DNA of 64,000 nucleotides from an uncultured Clostridium sp. (GTDB lineage Bacteria > Bacillota > Clostridia > TANB77 > CAG-508), in the NCBI GenBank assembly GCA_947648905.1, contig CANSPP010000002.1, positions 245,219-309,218 on the forward strand, read 5' to 3'. The position numbers and the translations under genes were made by a program. Positions 37,925 to 47,371 of the stretch are shown piece by piece. Under the pieces are notes generated by a model, which was given only the letters and a program-made list of their open reading frames with translations, was not told where the DNA came from and did not search any database. The stretch's first letter is position 1, and each line of letters starts with the position of its first letter.

Positions 37925-38120
37925 TTATAAGTTAAAAATTGTTCTTACTGTATCAAATAAACTGCTTATTTCTTTTATTACCATTGTTAAAACTATAACC
38001 AGTCCGAGCTAGTGTTGTCATCATTGCTTGGTCTTCTCTTCCTGCTCTTACTAAAACTTGATGTAGTACAGCAACTAGTATTCCTATTGCAGCAATTTTA
38101 AATAACAAATTTATATCCAT
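37925..38120 (-). CDS. spoIIIAC: stage III sporulation protein AC, reading through one CGGA site
   Basis: 64 residues after skipping base 38006, the normal SpoIIIAC length. Two membrane helices flank LHQVLVRAGREDQA and TTLAGLVIVLTMVIKEI. The zero frame would keep 38 codons, add 17 unrelated ones and stop, deleting helix 2. It starts at ATG 38120 with GGAGG and sits between spoIIIAB and spoIIIAD exactly as in other spore formers. Confidence 0.92.
38006..38006 (-). other. CGGA +1 site in spoIIIAC
   Basis: GCT-C-GGA at codon 39 (TTLA-G-LVIVL, a conserved SpoIIIAC stretch). Confidence 0.85.
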
Positions 38121-38135
38121 ATCTTTCCTCCATTT

Positions 38136-38645
38136 TTAACATAGAACAATAACAATTGCTAAGCCCATTATTGTGCCAAGTCTTGTAAATAGTTTTTCGT
38201 TTTTTTGTCTTTCTTCTGTTGCTTCTTTTATTTGACCATCTAAAAAATTTTCTGTAATTTCAATTTGACTTACTTGTCCATCTACATCTGTTTGTCCTAA
38301 TAATTTTGATAGTTTTTTCAAAACTTTCTTATCTTGTGGTTTTAAGTTTGTTTCTGTTTCTTCTACAGCTTGTTCCCACGCGCTATTAGCTGTAGTTTTC
38401 TCCATCTGTTCACTTGCTTGTTTAAATATGTTCCCAACATTTTTGCTGGTATTTGCAGAAATCTCTCTAAATATTTCTGGTATTGGTTCATATGTAAATT
38501 TTATTTTTGTTTTCAAAACATTGAGCGCATTTTTGATTTCTTCTAATTCTTCTAACCTATACACATATTTCTTTGATAAAAATTTTCCAATTAAACTTGA
38601 TGCTAATAAAATTAAAAATAATATAAAATACTTAATTATTTGCAT
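38136..38645 (-). CDS. spoIIIAB: stage III sporulation protein AB
   Basis: 169 residues with an N-terminal helix (about 3-21), a helical soluble middle (LEELEEIKNALNVLKTKIKFTYEPIPEIFREIS) and a C-terminal helix (about 150-168). This is the GspF-like architecture of SpoIIIAB. AAAGGACG precedes the ATG. It lies 60 bases after spoIIIAA. Confidence 0.94.
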   Translation of the reverse strand: MQIIKYFILFLILLASSLIGKFLSKKYVYRLEELEEIKNALNVLKTKIKFTYEPIPEIFREISANTSKNVGNIFKQASEQMEKTTANSAWEQAVEETETNLKPQDKKVLKKLSKLLGQTDVDGQVSQIEITENFLDGQIKEATEERQKNEKLFTRLGTIMGLAIVIVLC

Positions 38646-38705
38646 AGTAAGCTCGTCCTTTCCTTTTTCTTATATTGTATGCTCGCTATTTTTTTTTAGA
38701 ACCTT

Positions 38706-39580
38706 TTAACCTAAAAAAATGATTTTTTCTATTTGTTTGGTTTCTATTAAAAAGTCAATTTCTTTATTCATTTTTATATCTTCTATTGAATTTCCGTGCA
38801 TTGTAAATAAGCCCTTTACACCTGACCTGATTGCTTTTCCGTATGGCTTTTACATCTTCTTTTGAACCAATTTCGTCACACGCAATTACCTCTGGTGCCA
38901 TTGAGCGAATTAGCATTTCCATTCCTTTTTCTTTAGATATATTTTCTATTACATCTGTCCTTACTCCTATGTCATTTTGCGGTATTCCTTGATACATTGC
39001 TGCAATTTCGCCTCTTTCATCAACTACTCCGCACAGTTTTTCCCTGAAAATTTATATTTGGAATTCCATTGCTTATGTTTCTTATTGCATCTCGTAGCAT
39101 CGTGGTTTTTCCCATTCCTGGTGGAGATACAATTAGTGTTGTATATATTGTGTTATTTTCCATATCTAATATTTCACTTAATATTTTGTTACTGCAACCT
39201 ATTACTTGCCTCGCAATTCTAAAATTTAAGCTTGTTATGTATTTTAAATTGATTACATTTTTATTTTCCACAACAGCTGTTCCAGTTATTCCAACTCTAT
39301 GCCCACCTTTTATGGTTAAAAATCCTTCACATATCTGATTTTTGTATGCATAAATAGAATTATTGCAAAGTCTTTCTACTGTTTGTAATATTTCTGTACC
39401 ACTTACATCATATTCTATTAATATCGTTGTTTTTCTTAATTTTAATAAAATTGGTCTGTTTGAGCGTATTCTGATTTCCTGCAATTCTTCTGCAACTTGC
39501 TGGTTTTGCTTAAAGGTGTTGTCTAATAGTGAATATATGTTGCTTGGAAAGTATCTTAAAATTTCTTCTGTAATGTTCAA
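38706..39580 (-). CDS. spoIIIAA: stage III sporulation protein AA (secretion-type ATPase), reading through two CGGA sites
   Basis: 290 residues after skipping bases 39031 and 38841. It starts at TTG 39580, chosen for AAAGGAGAA seven bases before it. It belongs to the GspE/VirB11-type ATPases: Walker A SPPGMGKTT (about 146), then GKTVGVVDERGEIAAMYQG crossing site 1, RTDV, SMAPEVIACDEIGS (Walker B), site 2, and FTMHGNSIED (sensor His). It powers or assembles the SpoIIIA channel. Without skipping, the protein ends three codons after site 1 and loses Walker B. Confidence 0.93.
38841..38841 (-). other. CGGA +1 site, second in spoIIIAA
   Basis: ATA-C-GGA at codon 247 (KAI-G-KAIRSGVKG). A natural, non-shifted CACGGA (His-Gly) follows 51 bases on, so CGGA across a codon border is read normally. 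Confidence 0.82.
39031..39031 (-). other. CGGA +1 site, first in spoIIIAA
   Basis: GTG-C-GGA at codon 184 (GKTV-G-VVDERGE, strongly conserved in SpoIIIAA). The zero frame stops three codons on. Confidence 0.88.
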
Positions 39581-39610
39581 TTTTATTCTCCTTTTATATT
39601 TTTTCGCATC

Positions 39611-39641
39611 AAAAAAGAGCATATAATAATATATGCTCTTT
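39611..39641 (-). terminator. Rho-independent terminator between the 567-residue gene and spoIIIAA
   Basis: AAAGAGCATATA and TATATGCTCTTT form a 12-bp stem with TTTTTTG after it. It ends about 30 bases before the spoIIIAA start, leaving little room for a spoIIIA promoter, which may overlap the hairpin. Confidence 0.85.
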
Positions 39642-39655
39642 AATTTTTTTTATAA

Positions 39656-41359
39656 CTATTTTTCGTTTATTACAGCTCTGTATATTAGTCCTGTATTTTC
39701 ATCTTTCTCAAACTCTACTTTGTAATTCTTCTCTGTTGATATTTCTTCTTTTATAAAAGCTATATTTTCTCTTGTTGCTTCATATTCTTCTCCATTGAAA
39801 TTAATTTCTTTTATTTTATATCCATCTTTTTCATTATTTGAATCTATTATTGTCATAAGCCCTTTTGTTGTTACTCCTGGTGAATTTGTATCTACATACA
39901 TTTCGTATTCACTATTAAATGCTGCTATCTCTGTTTCGTCTAATTGTCCATTAAATGTTTTACCATTTTCAAAATTAGACATCATATCAAATCCTGAATT
40001 TGAGGTTGATGAAAGTAATGATGATAGTGGAAATAGATTAAATAGTGGATTTTGGCTTTCTTCTAGTCCTATTTCTTCCATTTGTTGTTTATTAACTTCT
40101 GTTATTCTTTCTCCAACAGCTTGTAAGAAATTGTTTACTTGCTCTTCTTCAAAATCATTTAGTGTTACACTATTTTCTTCATCAAATCCTTCTATGTCAA
40201 CACTTTGCGCAAAGCTTACATTGTTGTTTATTGTATATGTTACACTATTATTTTCTCCTAGTTGTAGAGTTAGTTGATAAGCTTCTTGTACAGTTTCCAT
40301 AGTCTCTAGCCCATTAAATGCTCCTGCTACTAGTACTTTTAGTGGATTACTCTCATCTTTTACTTCTAAATTTATGCTTGTACTAACTTGGTTGTTTCCT
40401 TTTATTTTATTTATTGTAATATTAAAAATTTCTGTTGATATTTCTAATTTGTTTAGTTTTCCATTTTTATTATATACTGTAATTTCAAATTGCTTATTTT
40501 CTTCTATTTCGTTTCTTTCAATTTCTGTTATTGCACTTTCTATGTCACTTTTTGTTATTGTTTTTGTATTTTCAGATAATTTTATATACTCGTTTAATTT
40601 GTCTAATGCTAGTTGATCATCTTTTAAAGTTTCTAAAAGTTTTATTTCTATATTTTTTAAATCCTCTAATGTTAATGTTAGCTTATACCCTTTACTACTT
40701 GTTTCTGTTACTTTTGAAAATTTTTCATCGCCTATATTTTGAATTAAAACTTCCATATATCTATTTAATATTTGTTCTTTTTCTTGTTCTGTTATTTCTA
40801 CTTTCTGTACTTCTTCTGTCTTTTTAAAAGCTTCATTTATTTGTTTTACAAAATTTATTGTATCATTTGATGATGTACTTGTATCTCCAGCATCAATTGC
40901 CACAAAATTTTTGCTTATATATTGTGTTTGAATACCTACACTATCTCCTGTTTTTCTGTATGTAAATGGAAAATTAACATTGCTTGAGTAATTTAATGAT
41001 ATTTCTTGTTCTGTTTTATTTGCTTGATTGTCTGTTTTTCCTTTAAATGTAATATTAAAATTATTTACTGCTTTGACTTGATCGTCTGCCTCTTGCACTT
41101 TCATATCTGTTTTAAATGTTGCACTGTTTGTATATGGTGTATTTTCTTTTTTTGAAAAATATTGTGTTATTTGATTATCAATAAATCCATTCTCAGCACT
41201 TCCTACTTGTGCTACATATTTAAAAAATAAGTTTTTATCGCTTTTTAGTATATCTGTTTGTAAGTATAAATATGCTATTGTTCCTATTAAAACTAGTATC
41301 ATAATTGATACCACTATTATTAAAATTTTTAATATTTTCGCATTTTTCCTTTGTTCCAT
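39656..41359 (-). CDS. membrane-anchored extracytoplasmic protein of unknown function
   Basis: 567 residues. A basic start (MEQRKNAKILK), one membrane helix (about 11-32) and a large Asn/Thr/Glu-rich extracellular part. Repeated beta-strand patterns such as KLNKLEISTEIFNITINKIKGN suggest a beta-rich scaffold. No family or active-site motif is recognised. It is transcribed towards spoIIIAA but has its own terminator. ATAGGAG precedes the start. Confidence 0.7.
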   Translation of the reverse strand: MEQRKNAKILKILIIVVSIMILVLIGTIAYLYLQTDILKSDKNLFFKYVAQVGSAENGFIDNQITQYFSKKENTPYTNSATFKTDMKVQEADDQVKAVNNFNITFKGKTDNQANKTEQEISLNYSSNVNFPFTYRKTGDSVGIQTQYISKNFVAIDAGDTSTSSNDTINFVKQINEAFKKTEEVQKVEITEQEKEQILNRYMEVLIQNIGDEKFSKVTETSSKGYKLTLTLEDLKNIEIKLLETLKDDQLALDKLNEYIKLSENTKTITKSDIESAITEIERNEIEENKQFEITVYNKNGKLNKLEISTEIFNITINKIKGNNQVSTSINLEVKDESNPLKVLVAGAFNGLETMETVQEAYQLTLQLGENNSVTYTINNNVSFAQSVDIEGFDEENSVTLNDFEEEQVNNFLQAVGERITEVNKQQMEEIGLEESQNPLFNLFPLSSLLSSTSNSGFDMMSNFENGKTFNGQLDETEIAAFNSEYEMYVDTNSPGVTTKGLMTIIDSNNEKDGYKIKEINFNGEEYEATRENIAFIKEEISTEKNYKVEFEKDENTGLIYRAVINEK

Positions 41360-41381
41360 ATTATTTCATTCTCCTATAATT

Positions 41382-42101
41382 TTATTCTTCCCAGTTGTGA
41401 TAAATATTTGCAACATCATCTAAGTCTTCTAGTCTTTCTATTAGTCTTTCCATTTTTTCTTGTGCTTTTTCATCTAGGCTAACTGTTGTTGTTGGAACCA
41501 TTTGTACTTCTGCCTCTAAAAATTCTAGTCCCGCTTCTTCTAACTTTTCACGTACTTCTGTGAAGTTACTTGGGTCTGTTGTTATTTCATAGATTTCTTC
41601 TGTTGCTTCGAAATCTTCTGCACCCGCTTCTAATGCTAGCATCATTAATTCTTCTTCATCCATTTTTGTTGTTTCTTTTTCTACTACTATTATTCCTTTT
41701 TTGTTGAACATATATGACACACATCCACTTGTTCCTAAATTTCCTCCTGCTTTGTCAAATACGTGTCTTACATCTGCTGCTGTTCTGTTTTTGTTGTCTG
41801 TTGATGCTTCTACTATTACTGCTACTCCGTTTGGTCCATATCCTTCATATGTTATTTCTTCGTAGTTTTCGTTACTGCTTGATGCTTTTTTGATTGCGTT
41901 GTTTATTGTATCATTTGGCATATTTGCTGCCTTACATTTTGCTATTACATTTTTTAGTTTTGAGTTTCCTGCTGGGTCTGGTCCACCTTCTTTTACTGCT
42001 ATTAATAGTTCTCTTCCTAGTTTTGTGAATATTTTTCCTCTTGCTGCGTCTGCTTTTCCTTTCTTTGCTTGTATGTTATGCCACTTACTGTGTCCTGACA
42101 T
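41382..42101 (-). CDS. yebC: YebC/PmpR-family (TACO1-like) regulator
   Basis: 239 residues, full length. Signature start [30 protein letters not shown], middle [29 protein letters not shown], and C-terminal acidic domain. YebC proteins were annotated as transcription regulators. Some help ribosomes through difficult stretches such as proline runs, which makes this gene of note in a genome with unusual decoding. Confidence 0.96.
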   Translation of the reverse strand: MSGHSKWHNIQAKKGKADAARGKIFTKLGRELLIAVKEGGPDPAGNSKLKNVIAKCKAANMPNDTINNAIKKASSSNENYEEITYEGYGPNGVAVIVEASTDNKNRTAADVRHVFDKAGGNLGTSGCVSYMFNKKGIIVVEKETTKMDEEELMMLALEAGAEDFEATEEIYEITTDPSNFTEVREKLEEAGLEFLEAEVQMVPTTTVSLDEKAQEKMERLIERLEDLDDVANIYHNWEE

Positions 42102-42218
42102 ATTAATTCCTCCTTTAATTTTCTCTATTTATAAAATTTCCAATTTATATTATAACATATAATATAAGTTTTGAATAGAGTTTTGTATTTATTTTTTACT
42201 TATTTCTTATTTTCTTCC

Positions 42219-42926
42219 TTACCTTCTAATAATATCTTTAATTACTTCTCCTGCAATAATTAATCCTGCAACTGATGGAACAAATGACACACTTCCTGGC
42301 ACTTGATTTCTAGTTGTACATTTTTCCGTTACCTCATTAAATTTTATAGGTTCTTCTTTTGAATATACTACTTTCAATTTTTCAATCTTTCTTGCTCTTA
42401 ATTCTTTTCTCATCACTTTTGCTAATGGGCATATACTTGTTTTATATATGTCTGTTACTTCAAATCTTGTAGGGTCTAATTTATTTCCAGTCCCCATACT
42501 TGATATTATAGGAATATTTAATCTATTTGCTCTTACAACTAATTCTATTTTTGCTGTAACAGTATCTACTGCATCTACAATATAGTCCACTGTATCATCT
42601 AATATTTCTTTACTATCTGGCATAAAAAACTCTTGATAGGTTTCTACTTTTGCATTTGGATTTATTTCTAGTATTCTTTTTTTTGCAATTTCTACTTTGT
42701 ATTTTCCTACTGTTTTATGAGTTGCAATTAATTGTCTGTTTAAATTAGTTAAACAAATTTTATCATCATCTACTAATATAAAGTTTTCTACGCCTGCTCT
42801 TACTAGCCCCTCTACTACAAATGATCCTACTCCTCCAATTCCAAATATAGCGACTTTTGCTTTGTTTAATTTTTCTATTCCTTCTTTTCCTATTAGTAAT
42901 TCTGTTCTTGAAAATTGATTTGACAT
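42219..42926 (-). CDS. tcdA: tRNA threonylcarbamoyladenosine dehydratase
   Basis: 235 residues of the ThiF/E1-like family. TcdA cyclises t6A37 of ANN-reading tRNAs to ct6A using ATP. Seen: SRTELLIGKEGIEKLNKAKVAIFGIGGVGSFV (nucleotide site), LVDDDKICLTNLNRQ, DAVDTVTAKIELV, MGTGNKLDPT and the PGSVSFVPSVAGLIIAGEVI end. AAAGGAGG precedes the ATG. Confidence 0.94.
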   Translation of the reverse strand: MSNQFSRTELLIGKEGIEKLNKAKVAIFGIGGVGSFVVEGLVRAGVENFILVDDDKICLTNLNRQLIATHKTVGKYKVEIAKKRILEINPNAKVETYQEFFMPDSKEILDDTVDYIVDAVDTVTAKIELVVRANRLNIPIISSMGTGNKLDPTRFEVTDIYKTSICPLAKVMRKELRARKIEKLKVVYSKEEPIKFNEVTEKCTTRNQVPGSVSFVPSVAGLIIAGEVIKDIIRR

Positions 42927-42950
42927 TTTATTTTCCTCCTTTACAACATA

Positions 42951-44435
42951 TTATTTCTCTATTTTTATAACTTTTGTTGCTACTTTTTCTATAAATGCCT
43001 CATCATGCTCAACAAAAACTAATGTAGGCATATATTTTAAAATTGCATCTTCTATTTGTATTCTTGTTAATATATCTATATAATTTAATGGCTCATCCCA
43101 TATATAAATATTTGCTTGTTCTGATATACTTTTAGCAATCAAAACTTTCTTTTTTTGTCCTTCGCTCATATCTTTTATATCTGTTTCAAAATCTATCTTT
43201 GAAAATCCCATTTTAGACAACATTGCCTTAAAGATACTTTCATCTACTTGATTTTCTCTTGTATATGTCTTTAAATCCCCTTCTAAATATTCTGTGCTTT
43301 GTGATACATAAGATATTTTTAAATCATTTGCAATCTTAAATTCTCCACTATACTGCATTTCATTTCCTATAATTAGTTTTAATATGCTTGATTTTCCTAC
43401 TCCATTTTTACCAGTAATTGCAATTCTATCTCCATTTTTTATTTCAAACGAAACCTTTGAAAATATTGTTTTATCGTTATATTTTATTTGCAAGTTATCT
43501 GCTATTATTAGAGGATTTTTTCTACTTTCTATTGGAATTATTTTTAAACTATCATTTCTATCTATATTTTTTAATAAACTAGATTTTTCATCTATTGCTT
43601 TTTCAATTCTTTGCTCTATAGCTTTAGATTTTTTCATCATTTTAGCAGACTTATGACCTATATAGCCTCTATCTATTGTTGATTCTGAGTTACTTGTTTT
43701 ATATTTTGATTTTTCAACTTCATTTGACCATTTTGCTGTATTTCTTGAAGCAACTTCAAGTCTATTTATATCCCTTTTCAATTTTTCGTTTTGTACTATT
43801 TCAAAGTTATCTTGTCTTTCTTTGTTTTCTTTCCAAGACGAAAAGTTGCCTTGTTGTATTTCTATATTTGTGTTGTTTATAGCTATAATATGGTCTACTA
43901 CTTTATCTAGTAAATTTCTGTCATGTGATACTAAAATAAAGCCTTTTTTCTTTTTCAAATATTCTACTAAATTATTTCTAGTTTCTATATCTAAATGGTT
44001 TGTTGGTTCGTCTATAAGTAGAAAATTATTGCCCTTTAGAAATAAACTTATTAAAAGTATTTTTATTTGTTCTCCACCACTTAACAAGTTGAAATTTCTA
44101 TAAAGAATTTCTGCATCACTGTTTAATAAGTTTAATTCTTTAATTATTTCCCAGTCTTCTACATTTGGTGCAATTTCATTTACGATTTCTATTGCCATTC
44201 TGTCTTTATCTTTTATTTCAAATGGAAAATAATCAACTTCTACATTTTTTGATATTGTTCCTTTGTATTCATACTTTCCTTGTAATAATTTTAAAAATGT
44301 GGTTTTTCCTTTACCGTTTCTTCCAATTAATCCTAACTTCCAATCTGTATCTATGTTGAATGTTACGTTTTCAAATATATTATTTGAACTACCATCATAT
44401 CCGAAAGTTAAATTGTTTATATTAATTAATGACAT
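42951..44435 (-). CDS. ABC-F ribosome-protection protein, Lsa type
   Basis: 494 residues from ATG 44435 (GGAGGAACA site). Two ATP-binding domains without membrane segments: first GRNGKGKTT and LLSGGEQIKILL with DEPTNHLD; second GKNGVGKSS and DMSEGQKKKVLI with DEPLNYID. The linker (about 190-300) is long and basic. The start SLININNLTFGYDGS and TDWKLGLIGRNG closely resemble Lsa proteins, which dislodge lincosamides, streptogramin A and pleuromutilins from the ribosome. Actual resistance is inference. A terminator lies 46 bases upstream of its start. Confidence 0.88.
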   Translation of the reverse strand: MSLININNLTFGYDGSSNNIFENVTFNIDTDWKLGLIGRNGKGKTTFLKLLQGKYEYKGTISKNVEVDYFPFEIKDKDRMAIEIVNEIAPNVEDWEIIKELNLLNSDAEILYRNFNLLSGGEQIKILLISLFLKGNNFLLIDEPTNHLDIETRNNLVEYLKKKKGFILVSHDRNLLDKVVDHIIAINNTNIEIQQGNFSSWKENKERQDNFEIVQNEKLKRDINRLEVASRNTAKWSNEVEKSKYKTSNSESTIDRGYIGHKSAKMMKKSKAIEQRIEKAIDEKSSLLKNIDRNDSLKIIPIESRKNPLIIADNLQIKYNDKTIFSKVSFEIKNGDRIAITGKNGVGKSSILKLIIGNEMQYSGEFKIANDLKISYVSQSTEYLEGDLKTYTRENQVDESIFKAMLSKMGFSKIDFETDIKDMSEGQKKKVLIAKSISEQANIYIWDEPLNYIDILTRIQIEDAILKYMPTLVFVEHDEAFIEKVATKVIKIEK

Positions 44436-44481
44436 TGTTCCTCCTTTGTGAATTATTAGTTTTATGAGTAAATAATACCAC

Positions 44482-44516
44482 AAAAGCAAGTACTTATCAA
44501 CTAACTACTTGCTTTT
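44482..44516 (-). terminator. terminator of the MATE-kinase gene, close to the Lsa-type gene
   Basis: AAAAGCAAGTA and TACTTGCTTTT form an 11-bp stem, 13 bases after the MATE stop. No separate promoter was seen between it and the ABC-F gene, so it may also limit read-through into that gene. Confidence 0.8.
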
Positions 44517-44529
44517 ATTCTATAACATT

Positions 44530-46576
44530 TTATTTAATTCTTTTATTAATATAATTTTCTAATATATCAATTGTTTGCATAACACCTAATTTAGATGTAT
44601 CAATACAGATATCATAATTGTCTCTATCTCCCCAATTTTGAGTTGTAAAGTGTTTATAATATTCTGCTCTTTGTTTGTCTACTTGTTTTATTTTCTTTTC
44701 AGCTGTTTTTGCATTTATATTTTCAAATTTTGCTTTTCTGTTAACTTTAAAATCCATATCTGATGAATAAATAAATATTTTTATTACATTTTCTTTGTCT
44801 TTTAAAATATAGTCTGAACATCTTCCTATAATTATTGAATTTTCTCCATTATTGTATAACTCTTCAATAACCCTTGCTTGTTTTAAGAATAAGTTATCAT
44901 CAGCACTGATAGGTGAAACTTCGCTATCTTTTGAAAATACATAGTTTGTGGCAAAACTATACCAGAAACTTGATTTTTGTTTTTCGTCAACTTTTTCTAA
45001 CATTTCCATATCAATATTATAATCTTCTGAAACTTTTGCTAAAAGTTCATTATCATAACATTTTATATTTAATCTTTTTGCTAGTTCTTGTCCAATATAT
45101 TTTCCACCGCTACCAAATTCTCGACCTATAGAAATAACAAAGTTGTCTTTTACTTCTGTTTTAACTTCATTACTATTATCTTCTTCAATATTTTCTTTTG
45201 CTAATTTGCTGATTTTTCTACATTCTACTGTAGCAAATATAACTGTAACAATAAATGCCCCAATGTCTGCTACAGGACCAGCCCATAACATTGTATATAG
45301 ATTACCACATAGTCCAAAGATACATACTCCAGGAACTAGCAATATAACATCTCTCATTAAAGATAAAGTCATTGCTTTATATGGTTTATCTATTGATTGT
45401 AAATATATACAACTTGCTTTTTGGATACAGCAAAGTAATATTCCACCTAAATAAATTCTAAATGCTAAGCAAGCATATTCTTGATAGAATTCTAGGTTGT
45501 TTGCATGTCCACCAAATAGGCTTACAATATAGCTTGGCGCAAATTCAAATAATAACATAGATATAATTCCTATTATAATATTTGATATAACAATTAATTT
45601 ATATGTTTCTAATACTCTTTTATATTTTTTTGCTCCATAGTTAAATCCTATTATTGGTTGTCCACCTACTGCAACTCCCAAACTAAATGCTAGCACTATT
45701 GCAAATATTTTAAATACAATTCCTAAAGCTCCACCTGCATCTGTTGCGTTTTCTCCACCTATTGTTCCTACAACATTGTTTGCTACAATAGTAATAATCG
45801 CAATAGATACTTGTGTAATAAAGCTTGAAATACCAAGTTTTAAAAGTTTTCCTAATACTTTTGTATCAATTAAAAAGCTTTCTTTAGCTAGTTTCATTAG
45901 TTTTGGCTTTCTAAAATAAATTGCACATAGACAAGCTGATACAATTTGTCCTGCTATTGTTGCAATTGCGGCTCCTTGAACCCCTAAATCAAATACAAAG
46001 ATAAGAATTGGGTCAAATATTAAATTGATAACCGCTCCAACTATTGTTGAAATCATTGAGTATCCTGGTGCTCCACTTGCACGAATAATTGATGCCATTG
46101 CAGATGCAAACATATAAAATGGTGTACCACATAAAATTATTGTGTAATATTGTTCTGTAAATAGTTTACATCTTTCATCATAGCCATTTACACCTAATAG
46201 GCTAAGTATTGGCTTCATAAATACAAAACCAACTACTACTAAGATGATACTTAGTAAAATTACTGCAACAATTGCATTTCCTACACTTTTGTTGCTTGTT
46301 TTTTCGTCTTTAGCTCCAAGTGAAATACTAAATAACGCTGCACAGCCATCTCCGAATTAACTGAGCAATTGCTAGTGCTACAACAGTAAATGGGAATACT
46401 AAAGTTGTTGCCATTATTCCTGCTGTTCCGCTTCCGCTATTCCCTATAAATATTTGGTCAACTATATTATAGAGAGCACTTACTAACATTGCAAGCACAC
46501 AAGGAATTGAAAATTTGATTAATAATTTTTTTATTGGTGCTGTTGTTAGATAAAAGTTTTCATTCGATTCGTTCAT
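44530..46576 (-). CDS. MATE-family transporter fused to a cytidylate-kinase-like domain, reading through one CGGA site
   Basis: 681 residues after skipping base 46354. Residues about 15-460 form a 12-helix MATE exporter (start TTAPIKKLLIKFSIPCVLAMLVSALYNIVDQIFIG). Residues about 470-681 form a cytidylate-kinase-like domain: VISIGREFGSGGKYIGQELAKRL with a P-loop-like GSGGK, then IIIGRCSDY and KVNRKAKFENI. The fusion is known in Clostridia, its role unclear. The zero frame would stop eight codons after codon 74. Promoter and an attenuator-like hairpin lie in the leader. Confidence 0.85.
46354..46354 (-). other. CGGA +1 site in the MATE-kinase gene
   Basis: ATT-C-GGA at codon 75 (AQLI-G-DGCAALFSI, a conserved MATE stretch). 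Confidence 0.85.
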
Positions 46577-46601
46577 AAATCTTTACCTCCTAAATTTTCC
46601 G

Positions 46602-46642
46602 CAAAAAAATAACGTAGAAACCCTTTTTGTCGGATTTCTACG
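46602..46642 (-). terminator. attenuator-like terminator in the MATE-kinase leader
   Basis: CGTAGAAA and TTTCTACG stem followed by TTATTTTTTT. It lies after the promoter at 46670-46699 and before the ribosome site of the MATE-kinase gene, so transcription must pass it. Confidence 0.75.
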
Positions 46643-46669
46643 CTTTGTTTTGCTGTCCATGACTTTTAT

Positions 46670-46699
46670 ATTATACAAAATTTTGTCTTAATTTGTCAA
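46670..46699 (-). promoter_or_regulatory. promoter of the MATE-kinase gene
   Basis: TTGACA and TATAAT on the minus strand are 18 bases apart, just after the trxA stop. The transcript leader would be about 85 bases. Confidence 0.75.
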
Positions 46700-46722
46700 G
46701 AATAAAAAATCATTTTTTTTAT

Positions 46723-47043
46723 TTACAATAAATTATTTATTATATTATTCAATTCAGATTTTGAGCAAAAGCCAACACTACTTTTTACGACTTCTCCGTT
46801 TTTAAAAAACAAAAGAGTTGGTATGCTCATTATGTTATATTCTAGTGCTAACTCTTGATTTTCGTCTACATTTACTTTGCAAACTTTAACACTATCTGAA
46901 TATTCATTTGCTATTTCCGAAATAATTGGAGATAACATTTTACATGGTCCACACCAGTTTGCAAAAAAATCAATTAAAACTAATTTGTCTGTATTAGTTA
47001 TTTCTTCATTAAAATTGCTTGAATTTAAGTTTATTTCACTCAT
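46723..47043 (-). CDS. trxA: thioredoxin
   Basis: 106 residues, one complete thioredoxin fold with the active site ANWCGPCKML (about residues 30-39), cis-Pro in MSIPTLLFF and KNGEVV. It reduces protein disulfides. Ferredoxin-type thioredoxin reductase is encoded 13 bases upstream, so the pair probably works together. Confidence 0.96.
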   Translation of the reverse strand: MSEINLNSSNFNEEITNTDKLVLIDFFANWCGPCKMLSPIISEIANEYSDSVKVCKVNVDENQELALEYNIMSIPTLLFFKNGEVVKSSVGFCSKSELNNIINNLL

Positions 47044-47056
47044 CTATTTTCCTCCT

Positions 47057-47257
47057 TTAATCAATAGTTTTGTAATAAAGCATACAATGACAATATCCTT
47101 CAAAATTAGGGTCTTTAATCTGCTTTTTAAATTCTTTGCACATACATTTGGTATCATCTGTCCTTTCAGTTCTACAAGGACAATAACCTCCTGTTTTTTT
47201 CAATCCTTCTTTTATTGTATCTACGATTTCTTTATTAGGATTTAATTTTACTGCCAA
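47057..47257 (-). CDS. ferredoxin:thioredoxin reductase catalytic-subunit-like protein
   Basis: 66 residues from TTG 47257 (GGAGGG seven bases upstream; longer frames have no site). The six cysteines of the catalytic beta chain are arranged CPC-R..., C-x-C-KEF and C-H-C, which bind the 4Fe-4S cluster and the redox disulfide. It would pass electrons from ferredoxin to the thioredoxin encoded next. It is shorter at the N terminus than plant-type chains. Confidence 0.85.
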   Translation of the reverse strand: MAVKLNPNKEIVDTIKEGLKKTGGYCPCRTERTDDTKCMCKEFKKQIKDPNFEGYCHCMLYYKTID

Positions 47258-47321
47258 AATTATTCCCTCCTTATTAATTCTACCACAATTTAATATTTTT
47301 ATAACCAAATGATAACATAAA

Positions 47322-47350
47322 AGCAAATAATTTGCAATAAACTATTTGCT
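47322..47350 (-). terminator. terminator after the decayed MATE copy
   Basis: AGCAAATA and TATTTGCT arms followed by TTTTAT on the minus strand, 22 bases after the end of the remnant. Confidence 0.65.
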
Positions 47351-47371
47351 CTATATTAAATATTAGTCTAT

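Noticed and set aside
38788-38800. A further CGGA frame change at ATG-CAC-GGA in spoIIIAA
   Set aside because: Here the C is the third base of an in-frame His codon (M-H-G-N), a conserved motif, so no shift occurs.
44436-44489. Longer N terminus for the Lsa-type ABC-F
   Set aside because: It would run through the leader; the known family start and a GGAGGAACA site match ATG 44435.
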